From Conidiobolus coronatus NRRL 28638 (lineage: Eukaryota; Entomophthoromycota; Entomophthoromycetes; Entomophthorales; Conidiobolaceae): a stretch of DNA of 21,085 bases. Below are positions 1 to 10,698 of the stretch, in pieces. A program made the position numbers and the translations under genes. Each line of letters opens with the position of its first letter. The first letter of the stretch is position 1. The DNA lies in the NCBI GenBank assembly GCA_001566745.1, contig KQ964425.1, positions 294,936 through 316,020 of the forward strand. Reading direction: 5' to 3'. Below the pieces are notes generated by a model that ran no database searches, was not told the DNA's origin, and was given only the letters and a program-made list of their open reading frames with translations.

Positions 1-1169
1 TTAGTGTATAGATTTTAGGAAATCTACGGAATTAATCTAAAGTAATTACTACAGATTTATAAATGCATTGAGGTGAAATAGGCCCAAAATATGCTTATAA
101 GATCTGTTATAAAATAGATAATATTTTATTGTCATACATCTTACTTAAACTATTAATATCTCCTCTATATTAAATTATAATCAAATATAAATCTCATATA
201 ATCTAAATTCTGCAATTTTAACACGGCTATTATTAAAAAATTTCTAGAAAACGCAAGACTGCAAAAATATTAAGTCGCCGACATTTACCCATCTTAATCA
301 CACACAATATAAATATATTAACCGTTATTGGGTTTTTGACTAATGAAGTCTATAGATTTGGTGATATCGCTATGGTTTGTTCATTTTCGTGTAGCATTTA
401 TGGCACGTTGCTTTTAAATTGGTCTTCTAGAATATACGCCAATTAGCTATTGGTAACCTTTAAATTAGTTTTATTTTATTTTATCCAATAATTTACACAT
501 TCAATGTAATTTTTATTTATCGTAAGACAGCAATAATGCTATCAAGTATTATATATTATAGCATTAATAGCATCTTTAATTCTTATATAATTTACATCTT
601 TATATTTATAATCATCATTTAAAAGCAAAGCAAAGTCATATAAAAACTAAAACTGCCAACAATGTCCCTATTACTCTTAAGGTACCCACTTTATTCCCCA
701 ACTAATTATAATCACATGTTCCTAAAGTTACATCATAACCAAATTCAGCAATTACGATAGCTATTTACTATTTATAGCTTTATTAAACTTTCTACTGAAG
801 CTCGGTTATATTGTTAAGTCGTGTCCAATATTATTATTTTCATATGGATTGTTGAGTTTAATTAATGACTTCGGATCAGTATTATGGGTAATATTTAGCA
901 TGAAAGAAGAGAGAATAAAAATTGTTGAGTAGTTGTATTAGACTGGTGTTATATGATGGGAGCGTGAATTTTATAGCATAAGCGGGACATATCTGTCTGT
1001 ATCTCATATATCCAGGATAATTTTACTTAATTCAAAAAATTTTAAATAAAACTTTAGTGACTATTATAATAATTTATACAATAACTATATAAATAAACTA
1101 TTATTAATACACTCAATTAAAAAACTTTTGATAAGAACTTTATTATTACCATTTAATTATTTTGGGTAA
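1..1169. other. Gene-free A+T-rich left flank
   Basis: No open frame of useful length, tRNA, or clear repeat is visible here on either strand. The stretch is A+T-rich intergenic DNA with occasional slightly richer patches (for example around 950-1020). It may belong to the upstream or downstream region of a gene outside the window. Confidence 0.6.
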
Positions 1170-1690
1170 GAGACGTTTCCAAGGATATTATAATAATATA
1201 AAATCGCTATATTATGAAAACATAAACTTTTGTGATTTATTTCTAGAGCGGTTATTTAAAGCGAGATTCTTAACTTTGAGTAAGTCACTCTGTTGATATA
1301 AGCTTAGGCGTTTATAATAGTAAAAATTAATATTGATTCAGATATGGAGAAACAATTCTATAAAAAATGTTAGTAGGAAGGCTTCAAATTTTAAATAGTA
1401 TTGGAAAGTATTATAATTTATATGATAGCCTCAGTCAATTTGACTCAACTTGTATGAGTTATGTCCAAAATTTTTACTTATTTAAATGGCTTAATATTGA
1501 TTAGAGCTACTATTTAAAGAAGAAAAGAATGTAATACCGTATTATCATTGTAATATCAACTTTATTTAACAAAAGTGATTTGACAAAATAATTAGTGTGT
1601 AAAAATAAATAAAAATATGAATTTTCTCTGTAAAATTTTTTGAAAAATTGGTCAAATTAACTGGAATCTCTCATACTGAGAAAGAAATTT
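1170..1690. repeat. Diverged direct repeat, copy A
   Basis: This segment can be aligned by eye with 1920-2410 in the same orientation. The offset is about 715-730 bases along most of the length. Anchor matches are ACTTTTGTG (1226-1234 against 1955-1963), CAAAATTTTTA (near 1475 against 2193), TATCAA (1554-1559 against 2275-2280) and TTGGTCAAATT (1648-1658 against 2363-2373). Identity is only moderate, with small gaps. The order and spacing of the anchors argue for an old duplication rather than chance. On the minus strand, stop-free runs in the homologous part of both copies share residues (FDQ-F, LLL-KVD), so decayed coding DNA is possible. Confidence 0.5.
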
Positions 1691-1919
1691 TCATGTTTCT
1701 AAAAATATCTTAGCATACAGAGATATATCAAGGGAATGGTAGGCCCGTGTAATTTAAAATAGTACTAATACATTTAAATAAATTTAACTAGCATGATATG
1801 TATTCAGCCTCCACCTGTGGAACTTTAATAAATTGAGGTTCTGATTATTAAAAAGCGAGATAACTTTCTTTATAATCGGAGATTACATAATAAGTTAATG
1901 ATTTACAGCATTGTGAAGG

Positions 1920-2410
1920 ATGTATCTCTTCCAAATAGATAATAATAAAACTATACTTTTGTGCAAGATATTTCTAAAGTAATTAAAACGATATGATGCT
2001 GAATACTAAGCTCAATCCAAGATATTGATAGACGAATATGACCTGATTTAGTTACTAGTTTAATATCCACTACTAAAAGCCTTAATAACGTCATTTTTTA
2101 AAAATATATTATGAAATTAGAGTTTATTAAAACAATATGAGCAATTCTGGTTAATTTGATTCAAATTTTGTAAGAGCTCAGTTCAAAATTTTTATTTTTT
2201 ATAACCAAGTTTTCATTGTGTATAGTCCTTATTTAATAGAGAGTTAATAATAATATCGTATTAACATACTATACTATCAACTTTGACTAATAAAAGATAC
2301 TCTTTAATAAGCTTTAAGCAACTAAAAATCAGAAATATCGCAAATAATCCATATAAAAAATTTTGGTCAAATTCATCCTCATTTTAATTAGAATCTTTCA
2401 ATATATAAAA
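1920..2410. repeat. Diverged direct repeat, copy B
   Basis: This is the second copy of the repeat at 1170-1690, about 720 bases further on. It begins near a TCTTCCAAA stretch that matches TTTCCAAGG at about 1176, and it carries an internal deletion of roughly 20 bases relative to copy A. No terminal repeats or target-site duplications that would define a mobile element are visible. It could be a relic of a transposon, or of a tandemly duplicated gene now full of stops. Confidence 0.5.
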
Positions 2411-2499
2411 TATCGTAAACTTGATTAGCATCTTTCATCTAAAGCTTATTTAATTAGATTAATGCATATGTCAATGTTTAAAAATTTAATTTAGCTTTG

Positions 2500-3060
2500 A
2501 GTTCAACAATATTGCGATGAATCTTTTGCCCCATACACATACAAACTACCCTCCAACATCTTTAACCAAGCCATTTCGCTCGATATTCCCAGACCAATGT
2601 TAACTAAAACTAAAAAATTGGAAAACCATAAATAATACAGTTTTCTAGCCAACTAGGTAAAACGATCCAAAGGCCGAATAGCTCCTAAGCTCGTTAAATA
2701 GCTATGTAGGGAAGATATCAAGCCACAATAAGCTTCATTTAACGACCATCATAGCACTAATGATGCATCAATACATCATTAACATAGAACAACCAGTCCA
2801 CCAATACACTAGCAATATGTCAAGGATAGCTCATCAATAAATCGATTATATAAACCCACAGTTTATCTAATCTTAGACAGAGGAAATTCTAATGTCTAAA
2901 GCTTGACAACAATAGCTAATAAACTAAGTTACTAATACACTCTAGACGCTAGATTAATTTATAAATCACTAATAAGCTCTAACACGCTTCCTCTGTAAAT
3001 AGCAGCCACCGGATAGCTTATAATATACAGATATTTGACTAAAATTCAACGTTGGGAGAA
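2500..3060 (-). other. G+C-enriched island, possible decayed coding DNA
   Basis: Two lines counted here are 35-40% G+C, clearly above the surrounding intergenic DNA, and C exceeds G on the plus strand. Read on the minus strand, one frame runs from about 3060 to a TGA near 2503 and gives protein-like stretches. The last about 49 codons before that TGA (from roughly 2652) are stop-free and include LEGSLYVYGAKD. About a dozen in-frame stops break the rest of the frame, and no frameshift is needed. The stop frequency is close to what random DNA of this composition would give, so a pseudogene is only a suggestion. I do not recognise the family. Confidence 0.3.
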
Positions 3061-3122
3061 TCTTCACACCTAAATCTATACTTATCAAAATTGATATCTT
3101 TATTGAATCATTCTGATAAATA

Positions 3123-3150
3123 ATAATATTAATATTAATATTAATATAAT
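3123..3150. repeat. ATTAAT/TAATAT simple repeat
   Basis: A short run built from a 6-base ATTAAT-like unit is repeated about four times. It is typical low-complexity sequence of an A+T-rich genome, and no function is implied. Confidence 0.7.
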
Positions 3151-3618
3151 ATAGTTTTAAAGATTTTATACATTTTGAATCGTAGTCGCTTTTATCTTAA
3201 ACTAATTACAACTGTATGATCTTGTAGTTAACTTATAATAAGACAAAAAGTTTTCTACTTAAAATTGATGACTATATTATAATATATTATATAATCTTTG
3301 ATTTAAACTAAATTATAATCAATGTTGTATGAATCTTACATAACTATTATAATTGAATGTTATATTTAAAAGATTTAAAAATAACTTCATTCAAGTATGA
3401 TATATGCACAAATAGGATTAATAATTTGAAAAACATTGTATACACAATATATAACAACATTATTGAATATTAAAACTGCTTGGATTTGATAATCTATTAT
3501 AAACCAATCCAATATCCAATAAAGGTGATAATATTAATTATACAATTTTTAAATTTTTTATTAATAGGTAAATAGAATAATAACAAGATATTATAAAACA
3601 ACTAGAATTACTAAATTG

Positions 3619-4881
3619 CTATAATTTCCAAATTTTATTAAAATGTTTATAACTATAACAAATCCAAAAACTTTTCTTAAAACTAAACTTAAATTCCTCT
3701 ATATTACCATTACTAATTTCGCTATCACTTTTAGCTATAGAAATATGTTTTAATAATTTCCATCCATCCAATATTTTAATTAAATCAACTAAAGAAACCT
3801 TACCTATCTTATTCAATGAAAGGTTTTTAATTGAAGAATTATTAAAATTTAACCCTTTAACATAAATTTCACTGGTATAACTATTTAAATTTAGTATTTT
3901 AATTTGAGGCAATAGTGAAAGTAATTTGTTTAAATTCTTCATACTTATTAAGGTCCATTCTAAAGTTAATTCGGTTAGGGATGGACAGCTCTTGCAAATG
4001 AAATATGTATGGAATGTATTGTCGCATACAGTGCTTTTAAGTGTTAGTAGTTTAGATTGTGTATCAAATCTACAATTATTTAAAGCCTCCGTCGATACAG
4101 AAATATTATAGAGGAATATTAATCTAATATTCGTTAATAAAAGGCACTCTGTACTAAATAGTTCGTAAGTAGCTTGATTAAAGACTGCTCCCCCTCCAAT
4201 AAATCTTGTTAAATTAGGAGACTTACTAAGTAAATAGTTAAGAAAACTCTCTGGTATTGGAGAATAGCCGTAATAAGCTAACGATTTTAACCTTGGAAAG
4301 GTTACAGCATTCCCAAATAAATACGCTCCAAACTCTTTGTGTGTTAAAATAGAGTAGACGTTAAAAGTGTTAGGGGTCCATATCAAGCTGATAACACTTA
4401 ATTCAATCAAAGAACTTGGTAGCTGAATGTAACCTGAATTATTGGCACTACTTAAATCGTCCTCTACTCTAACTTCTGATAATATTAATTTTATTAGATA
4501 TTTAGATGAATTGAGTAATTTGTTTAAGCCACTCAATCTAATTCTGCCGTTGAAGTGTAATGATGTAAGATTAAGTAAAACTTCGAAATTTAAGTTTATA
4601 TTATAGGATGAATGATATATATCAATTATTAAAAATTTTATATTATTTGAATTTTTTAATATATAACTATTTGCTTTATGCTCAAATTCTGGGAAATTTT
4701 TACCATCATCACTACACTTGTAAAATTGAAAATTTTTTATTGCAAAGTAGTGTAATAAAGAATATTTTAATTGATTATAAATTAATTTACAGGAAAAACT
4801 TAATTCCATTAAATCATTTATATCTAAGTATTTTGAGACTTGTTTAAGTTTTAGTATTAGTAAAAGATTTTTAGTATCCAT
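3619..4881 (-). CDS. F-box-like protein with leucine-rich repeats
   Basis: This is an intronless 420-residue protein, starting at an ATG on the minus strand and ending in TAG. Residues about 10-45 resemble an F-box (VSKYLDINDLMELSFSCKLI fits the second half of the motif), although the opening LPxE of classical F-boxes is missing. Irregular leucine-rich repeats follow, for example near residues 101-134, 196-227, 299-333 and 349-383, each with a LxxLxL-type strand and a helix-like stretch. There is no signal peptide or clear membrane segment. F-box/LRR proteins of this build normally act as substrate receptors of SCF ubiquitin ligases, with the F-box binding Skp1 and the repeats binding the target. 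That role is inferred from the family, and the target is unknown. A minus-strand AATAAA lies 57 bases past the stop (3557-3562). It shares a strand with the first arrestin gene but lies 1.85 kb away, so the two are separate transcription units. Confidence 0.7.
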   Translation of the reverse strand: MDTKNLLLILKLKQVSKYLDINDLMELSFSCKLIYNQLKYSLLHYFAIKNFQFYKCSDDGKNFPEFEHKANSYILKNSNNIKFLIIDIYHSSYNINLNFEVLLNLTSLHFNGRIRLSGLNKLLNSSKYLIKLILSEVRVEDDLSSANNSGYIQLPSSLIELSVISLIWTPNTFNVYSILTHKEFGAYLFGNAVTFPRLKSLAYYGYSPIPESFLNYLLSKSPNLTRFIGGGAVFNQATYELFSTECLLLTNIRLIFLYNISVSTEALNNCRFDTQSKLLTLKSTVCDNTFHTYFICKSCPSLTELTLEWTLISMKNLNKLLSLLPQIKILNLNSYTSEIYVKGLNFNNSSIKNLSLNKIGKVSLVDLIKILDGWKLLKHISIAKSDSEISNGNIEEFKFSFKKSFWICYSYKHFNKIWKL

Positions 4882-6736
4882 TAAATAATTATTTAATTAT
4901 TTTTATAGTTATATTAATAAAAATTTAAAATACATGTAGATTGTATTTATATTCGAAATTAATATAATAAATTATTATGGGACAATAGCATTAATAAACT
5001 TAATTAACTTAATTATACTGAATTAAGTTTAATTTGATCTTACTCACTTCTATGCTCGATTTCATATTTATTACGTAATATTTACAATCATAAACTAAAT
5101 GAAAATAAACTTAACAAGTACAAAATATCTTTTTTCACATTAATTAGACCCTTGAAATAATATTATGGGAATTTCACTCTTTATTTCTCCAAAACTTCTT
5201 TAGCTATCTCTAATGAAAATTTATACTCTATATTATTTGATTTAATATATAAATATTTTAGACCTGAATACTATAATAATTTAAAAAATAGCGTAAAAGA
5301 GATTTTTTAGCGTTAATATAGTATTCTAATAAATACAGTACTATTGCTATTATTATATGATGTTTCACATATTATTCTATTTATCAACTATTCAAATTTA
5401 AACTCTACTTATAAAAAATAATTTTTAGTTATTATGGGATTCAGATAAATAATATATAATATTATAATATATAAGTGAAAATAATGAGGATTAATAATTA
5501 TTTATCCGATTTTACTTGTGTTACAAATATAAAAATTTAGAAGTTTTTAAAGTACAAATTCATAAAATAATTTTGATAATAAAAATAAAAAATTTACAAT
5601 AGGATAAATAGTAGTAATAATAATTATCTAAATAATCCATCTTATGCCAATAAAAAACAATATTTCATAATTTAAACTATATATGACCCGAAAGTTACAA
5701 AATCAATATAACTATAAACATAAAAAATTTTTAAATTCTAAATTTTCAATAATTAGATATAATTAAAATCCATTAAACTCTACATAAATAGAAACTAATA
5801 ATATTACCCTAAAAAACTTCAAGCTTCAAAAACTTTGACAACTATTCCCTTGGTACTTATGTTTAACCGAAGATTTAAAAACTCTTCCATTAACTTTAAT
5901 ATTAGTCACAAGACTCTAATAGTTAGTTTTAATTGGCGAATTTGGATAAAAAGCTCAATAATTGGTATAGATGGCTGAGCTTAGCTAATAATAGTATAAC
6001 CTTGTCTAGATACAGCTTTTAATAATAGCGATTCGCCAGATCGGATAATTTGCCTAATATTAACTGATCGCGGGTGACAAATATTTATTCTTTGAAGGGT
6101 AATTTATAAACAAAATGATAATCAATTAGCTTTAAAATAGCAATAATTAACGAGTAGGATAGAATACTAACAATTGAGCATTTATATTATTATATATCTA
6201 AAAAGTGTTAAGAATAAAAATATAATATATATAATAGGTTTAAAATTGGTAGTTTTTCGCTAAAATGCATCTGTACTTTGTTTGAACAAAATAAAATTAT
6301 ACTTTGAGTTTAATTAAACTTTAATAATATATAATCGCATATATGAAATAATTCAATATTACCAAGTATTTTGAAAAGATGTTATCATAGTTTCAACTAC
6401 CAATATTAGATAATTCGAGGATTAAAACTCTCAATATTAGTTTATTGGTTAATAACTGCCGTTCTATATGACAACATACATTTATTATCTAATAAAATAT
6501 CATCATATATCTTTAGGTGTATATGATAATGTATATTACGTCATATCAATACAATAATTTCGATCGTACTTTCGAATATTAATTAGGCATATATATTACA
6601 AAATATTAAAACAGATTGTTAATAATATATCTTAAATTCGAAACTTGCAATTATTGCAATATAAATTAGCTACTTTTGGCATACTCCTTTAAAACTGGAG
6701 TACTTTAGTCATATTTATTTTTTAATAAAATTATTT
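4882..6736. other. Intergenic stretch between F-box and first arrestin gene
   Basis: No gene is seen in these 1.85 kb. The right end holds the 3' flank of the arrestin gene, with a minus-strand AATAAA at 6714-6719 and a small perfect 6-bp hairpin (TACTCC 6682-6687 with GGAGTA 6697-6702). A structured patch at 5934-6038 is listed separately. The rest is low-complexity A+T-rich sequence. Confidence 0.6.
5934..6038. repeat. Nested short inverted repeats
   Basis: TGGCGAAT (5934-5941) is mirrored by ATTCGCCA (6031-6038). Just inside, AAAAGCT (5949-5955) is mirrored by AGCTTTT (6014-6020). An overlapping third pair is AAGCTCA (5951-5957) with TGAGCTT (5976-5982). The outer arms are richer in G+C than their surroundings. 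This could be a decayed inverted-repeat element or a structured transcript, or just chance. Confidence 0.35.
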
Positions 6737-7771
6737 TTAAACTGTTAAACTAGTGTAATTTGGTGGTAATTCGGCATTATGAAAGCAATGAGGTCCATTA
6801 TTAATCTGCAAGTAATTAGGCAATTCAGCAGAAATAGAGCTTTCCTCAGTAGATATTGCGATAGGCACCTCAAATTGATAACTTTGAGCAAATGGATTTT
6901 CTTCAAGCTGGTATTTGATAGTGATTTTAATTGTGTGTTGGATGTCAAAGTGAGAGGAGTCGACACTTGGTAGAATGAACTTTTGGGGTCTATTTCCTGA
7001 AATAGGAAGTTTAAACTTAATTTCGTATTCGGGCTGTCTCTTCTTATTTTCGATATGATGAGTATATTGACTTAAGGTGATCGTTTGAGGTAATTCCTCT
7101 GTTGATAGATTTTGTCGAGTAAATACTATAACCTTTTGAAATACGCAAGCACTTACAAAGTCTATGATAATGTTTGACTTGGGTTTTAGTAGAATTGAGA
7201 ATTGAGAATTTTCTTTGTTTTCTATGAATCGAGTTGGGAATTCTACTGCGTAATCAATTTGATTATCAGCAGTTCCGGAGTGATTGAATGTATTTGATAA
7301 AGCACCATTTCTTGGTATTAGATAAGGGTTAAATACTTTTACAGGAATTGTTTGTGTTAGTTTGTTAGATTCAGTTTCCACTGTTGCTGTTAGTTGATAA
7401 TTTAGCTTAAAGAACTCTGAATTTACACTGGGAGGCAATGATCTAGGGAGAGCAAGTTCAAAAGCGAATTTAGAAGGACCTTGAGGGATTTGAGCTGGGT
7501 GGTTGAGTAAACTCAGTTGATTTTCTATTATTGAAGCTTTTTCATTCTGGCAGTTATTCATCTTTAATCGATCTATAAAGCCCCTGAACTGTATCGTAAC
7601 ACCTTTTATCAGTCTTGTAGCATTTGAATTTAGTGTGATAGTGCCCTGTAGCGAAAATGTGTCAAACTCTTCCGTTGCTTGTGGTATATGGACGCCGTCT
7701 GTCAATAGCTCTAAGTTTAGCTTTAAATCTTGAGATGTGAAGTATGATAATAATTGTACAAAGTCTTTCAT
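6737..7771 (-). CDS. Alpha-arrestin-like protein, copy 1
   Basis: This 344-residue protein has two arrestin sandwich domains. The N-terminal one spans about residues 17-150: a conserved FSLQGTITL strand, then VTIQFRGFID, then FAFELALPRSLPPSVNSEFF leading into an L-Y-L-A-V strand, and closing with IPVKVFNPYLIP. The C-terminal one spans about 165-308, with FKLPISGNRPQKFILPS followed by the IQHTIKITIKY strand and closing with VPIAIS. The tail carries LPNY (317-320) and PPNY (336-339). PPxY motifs bind WW domains of Rsp5/Nedd4-type ubiquitin ligases, so the protein is probably a cytosolic adaptor that brings a ligase to membrane transporters or receptors; the cargo cannot be read from the sequence. 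It is about 78% identical to the gene at 10699-11739, which lies head-to-head with it. The ATG sits 71 bases below a TATA box, and an AATAAA lies 18 bases past the stop. Confidence 0.85.
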   Translation of the reverse strand: MKDFVQLLSYFTSQDLKLNLELLTDGVHIPQATEEFDTFSLQGTITLNSNATRLIKGVTIQFRGFIDRLKMNNCQNEKASIIENQLSLLNHPAQIPQGPSKFAFELALPRSLPPSVNSEFFKLNYQLTATVETESNKLTQTIPVKVFNPYLIPRNGALSNTFNHSGTADNQIDYAVEFPTRFIENKENSQFSILLKPKSNIIIDFVSACVFQKVIVFTRQNLSTEELPQTITLSQYTHHIENKKRQPEYEIKFKLPISGNRPQKFILPSVDSSHFDIQHTIKITIKYQLEENPFAQSYQFEVPIAISTEESSISAELPNYLQINNGPHCFHNAELPPNYTSLTV

Positions 7772-7834
7772 TCTATAATAAACAATAATATTAAAATTAA
7801 TTAGTTAATATCTGATAGCGAAAGAGACCACCCT

Positions 7835-7842
7835 CTTTTATA
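7835..7842 (-). promoter_or_regulatory. TATA box of arrestin copy 1
   Basis: The minus strand reads TATAAAAG, a perfect TATA consensus. Its 5' end lies 71 bases upstream of the ATG at 7771. It is set in a locally G+C-richer stretch (AGAGGGTGGTC follows), which makes it stand out from the background. Confidence 0.65.
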
Positions 7843-9475
7843 GCAAAACAATGATCTCGTGTTTACTTCCCCTGACCAATAGTTAATCAAAATTAAAATT
7901 GATAATTTCAATGCCGATTTTTCTTATCCATTAAATAATTAGAATTCTAGAAACCAATCACCTAAAAAATTTCAATCCTCTTATAAAATTTACCAAATTT
8001 AGAAAATATATTAATTTGTCTGTCAGAATATAATTTTAAAATTTCCATATTTAGAAATTTTACTTATTAGGAAATTTTACTTTTTAAATTTTTACATGCA
8101 AAATAATAAAATTTGTAAGGGAATTTTAAAATAGATTAAATTTTTTGTTGAGTTTATTGCATTTGTTAAACTTGTATTAATTTTTATATATTATTAACAC
8201 TTTTTATCAATTTTGTTTAATATTACCTTTATTCTTGATTACAGTCTAGGTTGGTCATTAATTTGTCGATATTATGGTATTAAATTTAGTATTTTAATTT
8301 TTACATATATTCATGGTTATATATGACAGGACGGAACAGAACAAGGGTTACGTCAAACTATATGATAAATTAAAAAACCATTAGCCAAAAACTCTATTTA
8401 GAAGAGCTATTTATCAATTTATAATTTCTAGAATAGCTAAAAATAAAAAAAATCCAGACATTCTATATGTAATATAAATTAATAACTATGGTTTATTGAT
8501 TTGATCCATGGTTCTGTTCTATTTGGAAATCATATAGTTATTTTTTAAATTCAGTGCTATTTCACCGAGCTGATGCCAGCTATTTCGTTTCTAAATAGAA
8601 TAGGAAATACTATAAGTGATTTTCTTATTAACCAATTTATTATATCTCGCATTTTTAAACCAGATAGGCTATATGTTCTATATATGCTGTCATATTATAA
8701 TAATATTTGCAAATGTGGCTTTAAAGGTTAATTGATGTATTTGATAAGGGGCATGACGAATAACCCTTATATTTAACTTTTCCACATTCAGAAGCATTCT
8801 AAAGTTAATTGATCTTTCATAGTTTCCAATTATCCATTTGCAATTTTTAATACGTAAATAGGATCAATTCATCAATTTGCTGAATTATTAGTACTTTAAT
8901 CTAATTTAAGAGCGTATTTTCAATCCAATCTTAAAACTTTATATTAAATGAGATATTGTAATAAATATTTTAATAAAATACAGATTTTTGATTATATTAA
9001 TCAGCTGTTATATTGCTTTACATGGTATTGAGACATTAGCTACATCTTCATTTAACTTAACTACTCAACAATCCAACAATAAATATTCACCCAAGACAAC
9101 CCAACATCCTTTTTAAACCTACTAATTTGCAAAATTCTCAATATTCTTTGACAATTAAACCTTTCAAACCTGTATAATATTACCTAATTTAGAAATTTTA
9201 ACTTTGTTTTAATTATATTAAGCATAGTGTCTTCAAGCTATCTTATTATAGCTTTATTCAAGTATTTTTTTAAATTAAGTAGTCGAAATAATTAAATATA
9301 TTTAGTTTAATATATATGTTTTAAATTGATTAGTTCTGAATTGATTAGTATTCGTATATGTTGATTTTTGAAAATCTCACAGCAATGTTTTATCCGTTAA
9401 TGAATTATCAAAAGAAATAATTATTATGTGCTTAATAAATTTAAAACCTTTTCCATATTATACTACTAGCATATT

Positions 9476-9542
9476 ATGCTACCAATTATAATACGGTAGT
9501 CAGTTTGTTATAATTATAGTAATGCCGGTTACTACCAAGCAT
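9476..9542. repeat. Imperfect inverted-repeat patch
   Basis: The outer arms are ATGCT (9476-9480) and AGCAT (9538-9542), and the inner arms are AATTATAA (9484-9491) and TTATAATT (9508-9515). Alternating CTACC/GGTAG blocks and a TAGTAA-6-TTACTA hairpin lie between them. Several alternative foldings are possible. It may be a small decayed inverted-repeat element; there is no direct evidence of function. Confidence 0.3.
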
Positions 9543-10624
9543 TTGAGTGCCAAATAGTTTTATAACTTGCGGTATAAATCTTTTAATATTAAAGTTTGAT
9601 TAAGGTTGGAAAATTGCTAGCATGAAATTAGCAATATGCGATATAATGTAACGACTAGAATCCCACTACCACCCTCAAACTCATATAAAATTGCAATTCA
9701 AACTTATAAAAGCATATGCAAGGTGATACATATACTTGAACCGCTGAAAATTTTCAAATCCAAAAATGTATACGTAAGCAGCTACCACTACATTACGTAC
9801 CATAAATCCCACGTTTAACAATATAATATACTTAGAACTATCAAACTTATCAAACTATTCAAACAAAACTATTACCACTTTTATTAATAAAAACTTTTAT
9901 GAAACCCTACATATAAAATATTTGACTTATCCAATAAGCATTATATAATAAAGTAAATTTTCATGTTAAATTCAACAATATTAATTCCGATATACTCATC
10001 AAAATTTTTACTATTAAAGTAATAACTATTTATTGATATTACTGGCATTTCAATTATCGTATGTAAGCTAGCATAACCTATATAAAACATAATTGCTGAA
10101 ATGCTCGACTCAAAAAAATTAGTAAATTTATTGCCTTACATATTAATAATTAAGTATCGGACCAGAACAAATTTAACAAATTTCTAAATATATATACAAC
10201 CATAATTAAAGATAATTTTAATTATATTGTATTAAAGCGTGAATACAGCTAGTAGCTTAAAATTTCTTTCAAAATCCTTAATATAAACCAGAATTAATAA
10301 ATATATTATGCCCCCTTATATTACAAATCATACTCAATTCTTAAATAAAACATCGGAAGCTTAAGATTTCCAAATTTGTTAAAATATCCTAATTGAGACC
10401 TATACAGGTTTCAAAACAAATTACTATTATGCCTCTCCTGAATTACTAATTAAAGCAATTCAGCAATTAAAATCTCTAAACTAAGAATACAATTTAATGC
10501 TCAACATTACAAAAATATTAATATTATTGTCTTAAAATGCAGAGTTTATATTAGAATCCTGAAGAGTTAAATTATTGGCTGAATTAAATTAATATAATAT
10601 AAAAATTATGATTTAATTTTAGGG

Positions 10625-10632
10625 TATATAAA
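10625..10632 (+). promoter_or_regulatory. TATA box of arrestin copy 2
   Basis: TATATAAA lies 74 bases upstream of the ATG at 10699. A short upstream ATG at about 10653 (ATG TCA TAG) lies close to the expected start of transcription. It would form a three-codon upstream reading frame only if transcription starts just before it. Confidence 0.55.
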
Positions 10633-10698
10633 CGAACTGTTTGAAGTAAATTCATGTCATAGAATTATTCTAATTTGTAATAAATATATTTATAGAAG

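Larger units (their letters stand above)
7772..10698. other. Shared upstream region of two divergent arrestin genes
   Basis: These 2.9 kb separate the two head-to-head arrestin genes and must hold both promoters. No intact gene is seen. The region has some C-rich patches (about 9020-9160 and 9640-9860) and a structured patch at 9476-9542. TTTAGAAATTTTACTT-like sequence recurs near 8050, 8070 and 9188. An imperfect 7-bp hairpin flanks 9613-9635. On the minus strand, 9600-10500 gives several long hydrophobic runs interrupted by stops; see the findings. Confidence 0.5.

Noticed and set aside
3926-4847. Plus-strand open frames opposite the F-box-like gene
   Set aside because: They are shadows of the 420-codon minus-strand gene and have no independent support.
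8330-8600. GAACAGAAC and AACTATATGAT appearing in direct and inverted form
   Set aside because: The matching blocks are not in a consistent order for either an inverted or a direct repeat, so chance is the simpler reading.
9636-9818. 60-codon open frame on the plus strand
   Set aside because: It has no recognisable motif, lies in the intergenic region of the divergent arrestin pair, and has no promoter signal.
10647-10696. Possible 5'-leader intron (GTAAAT ... TATAG) before arrestin copy 2
   Set aside because: The donor would lie before the expected transcript start set by the TATA box, and such AT-rich donor/acceptor pairs are common by chance.
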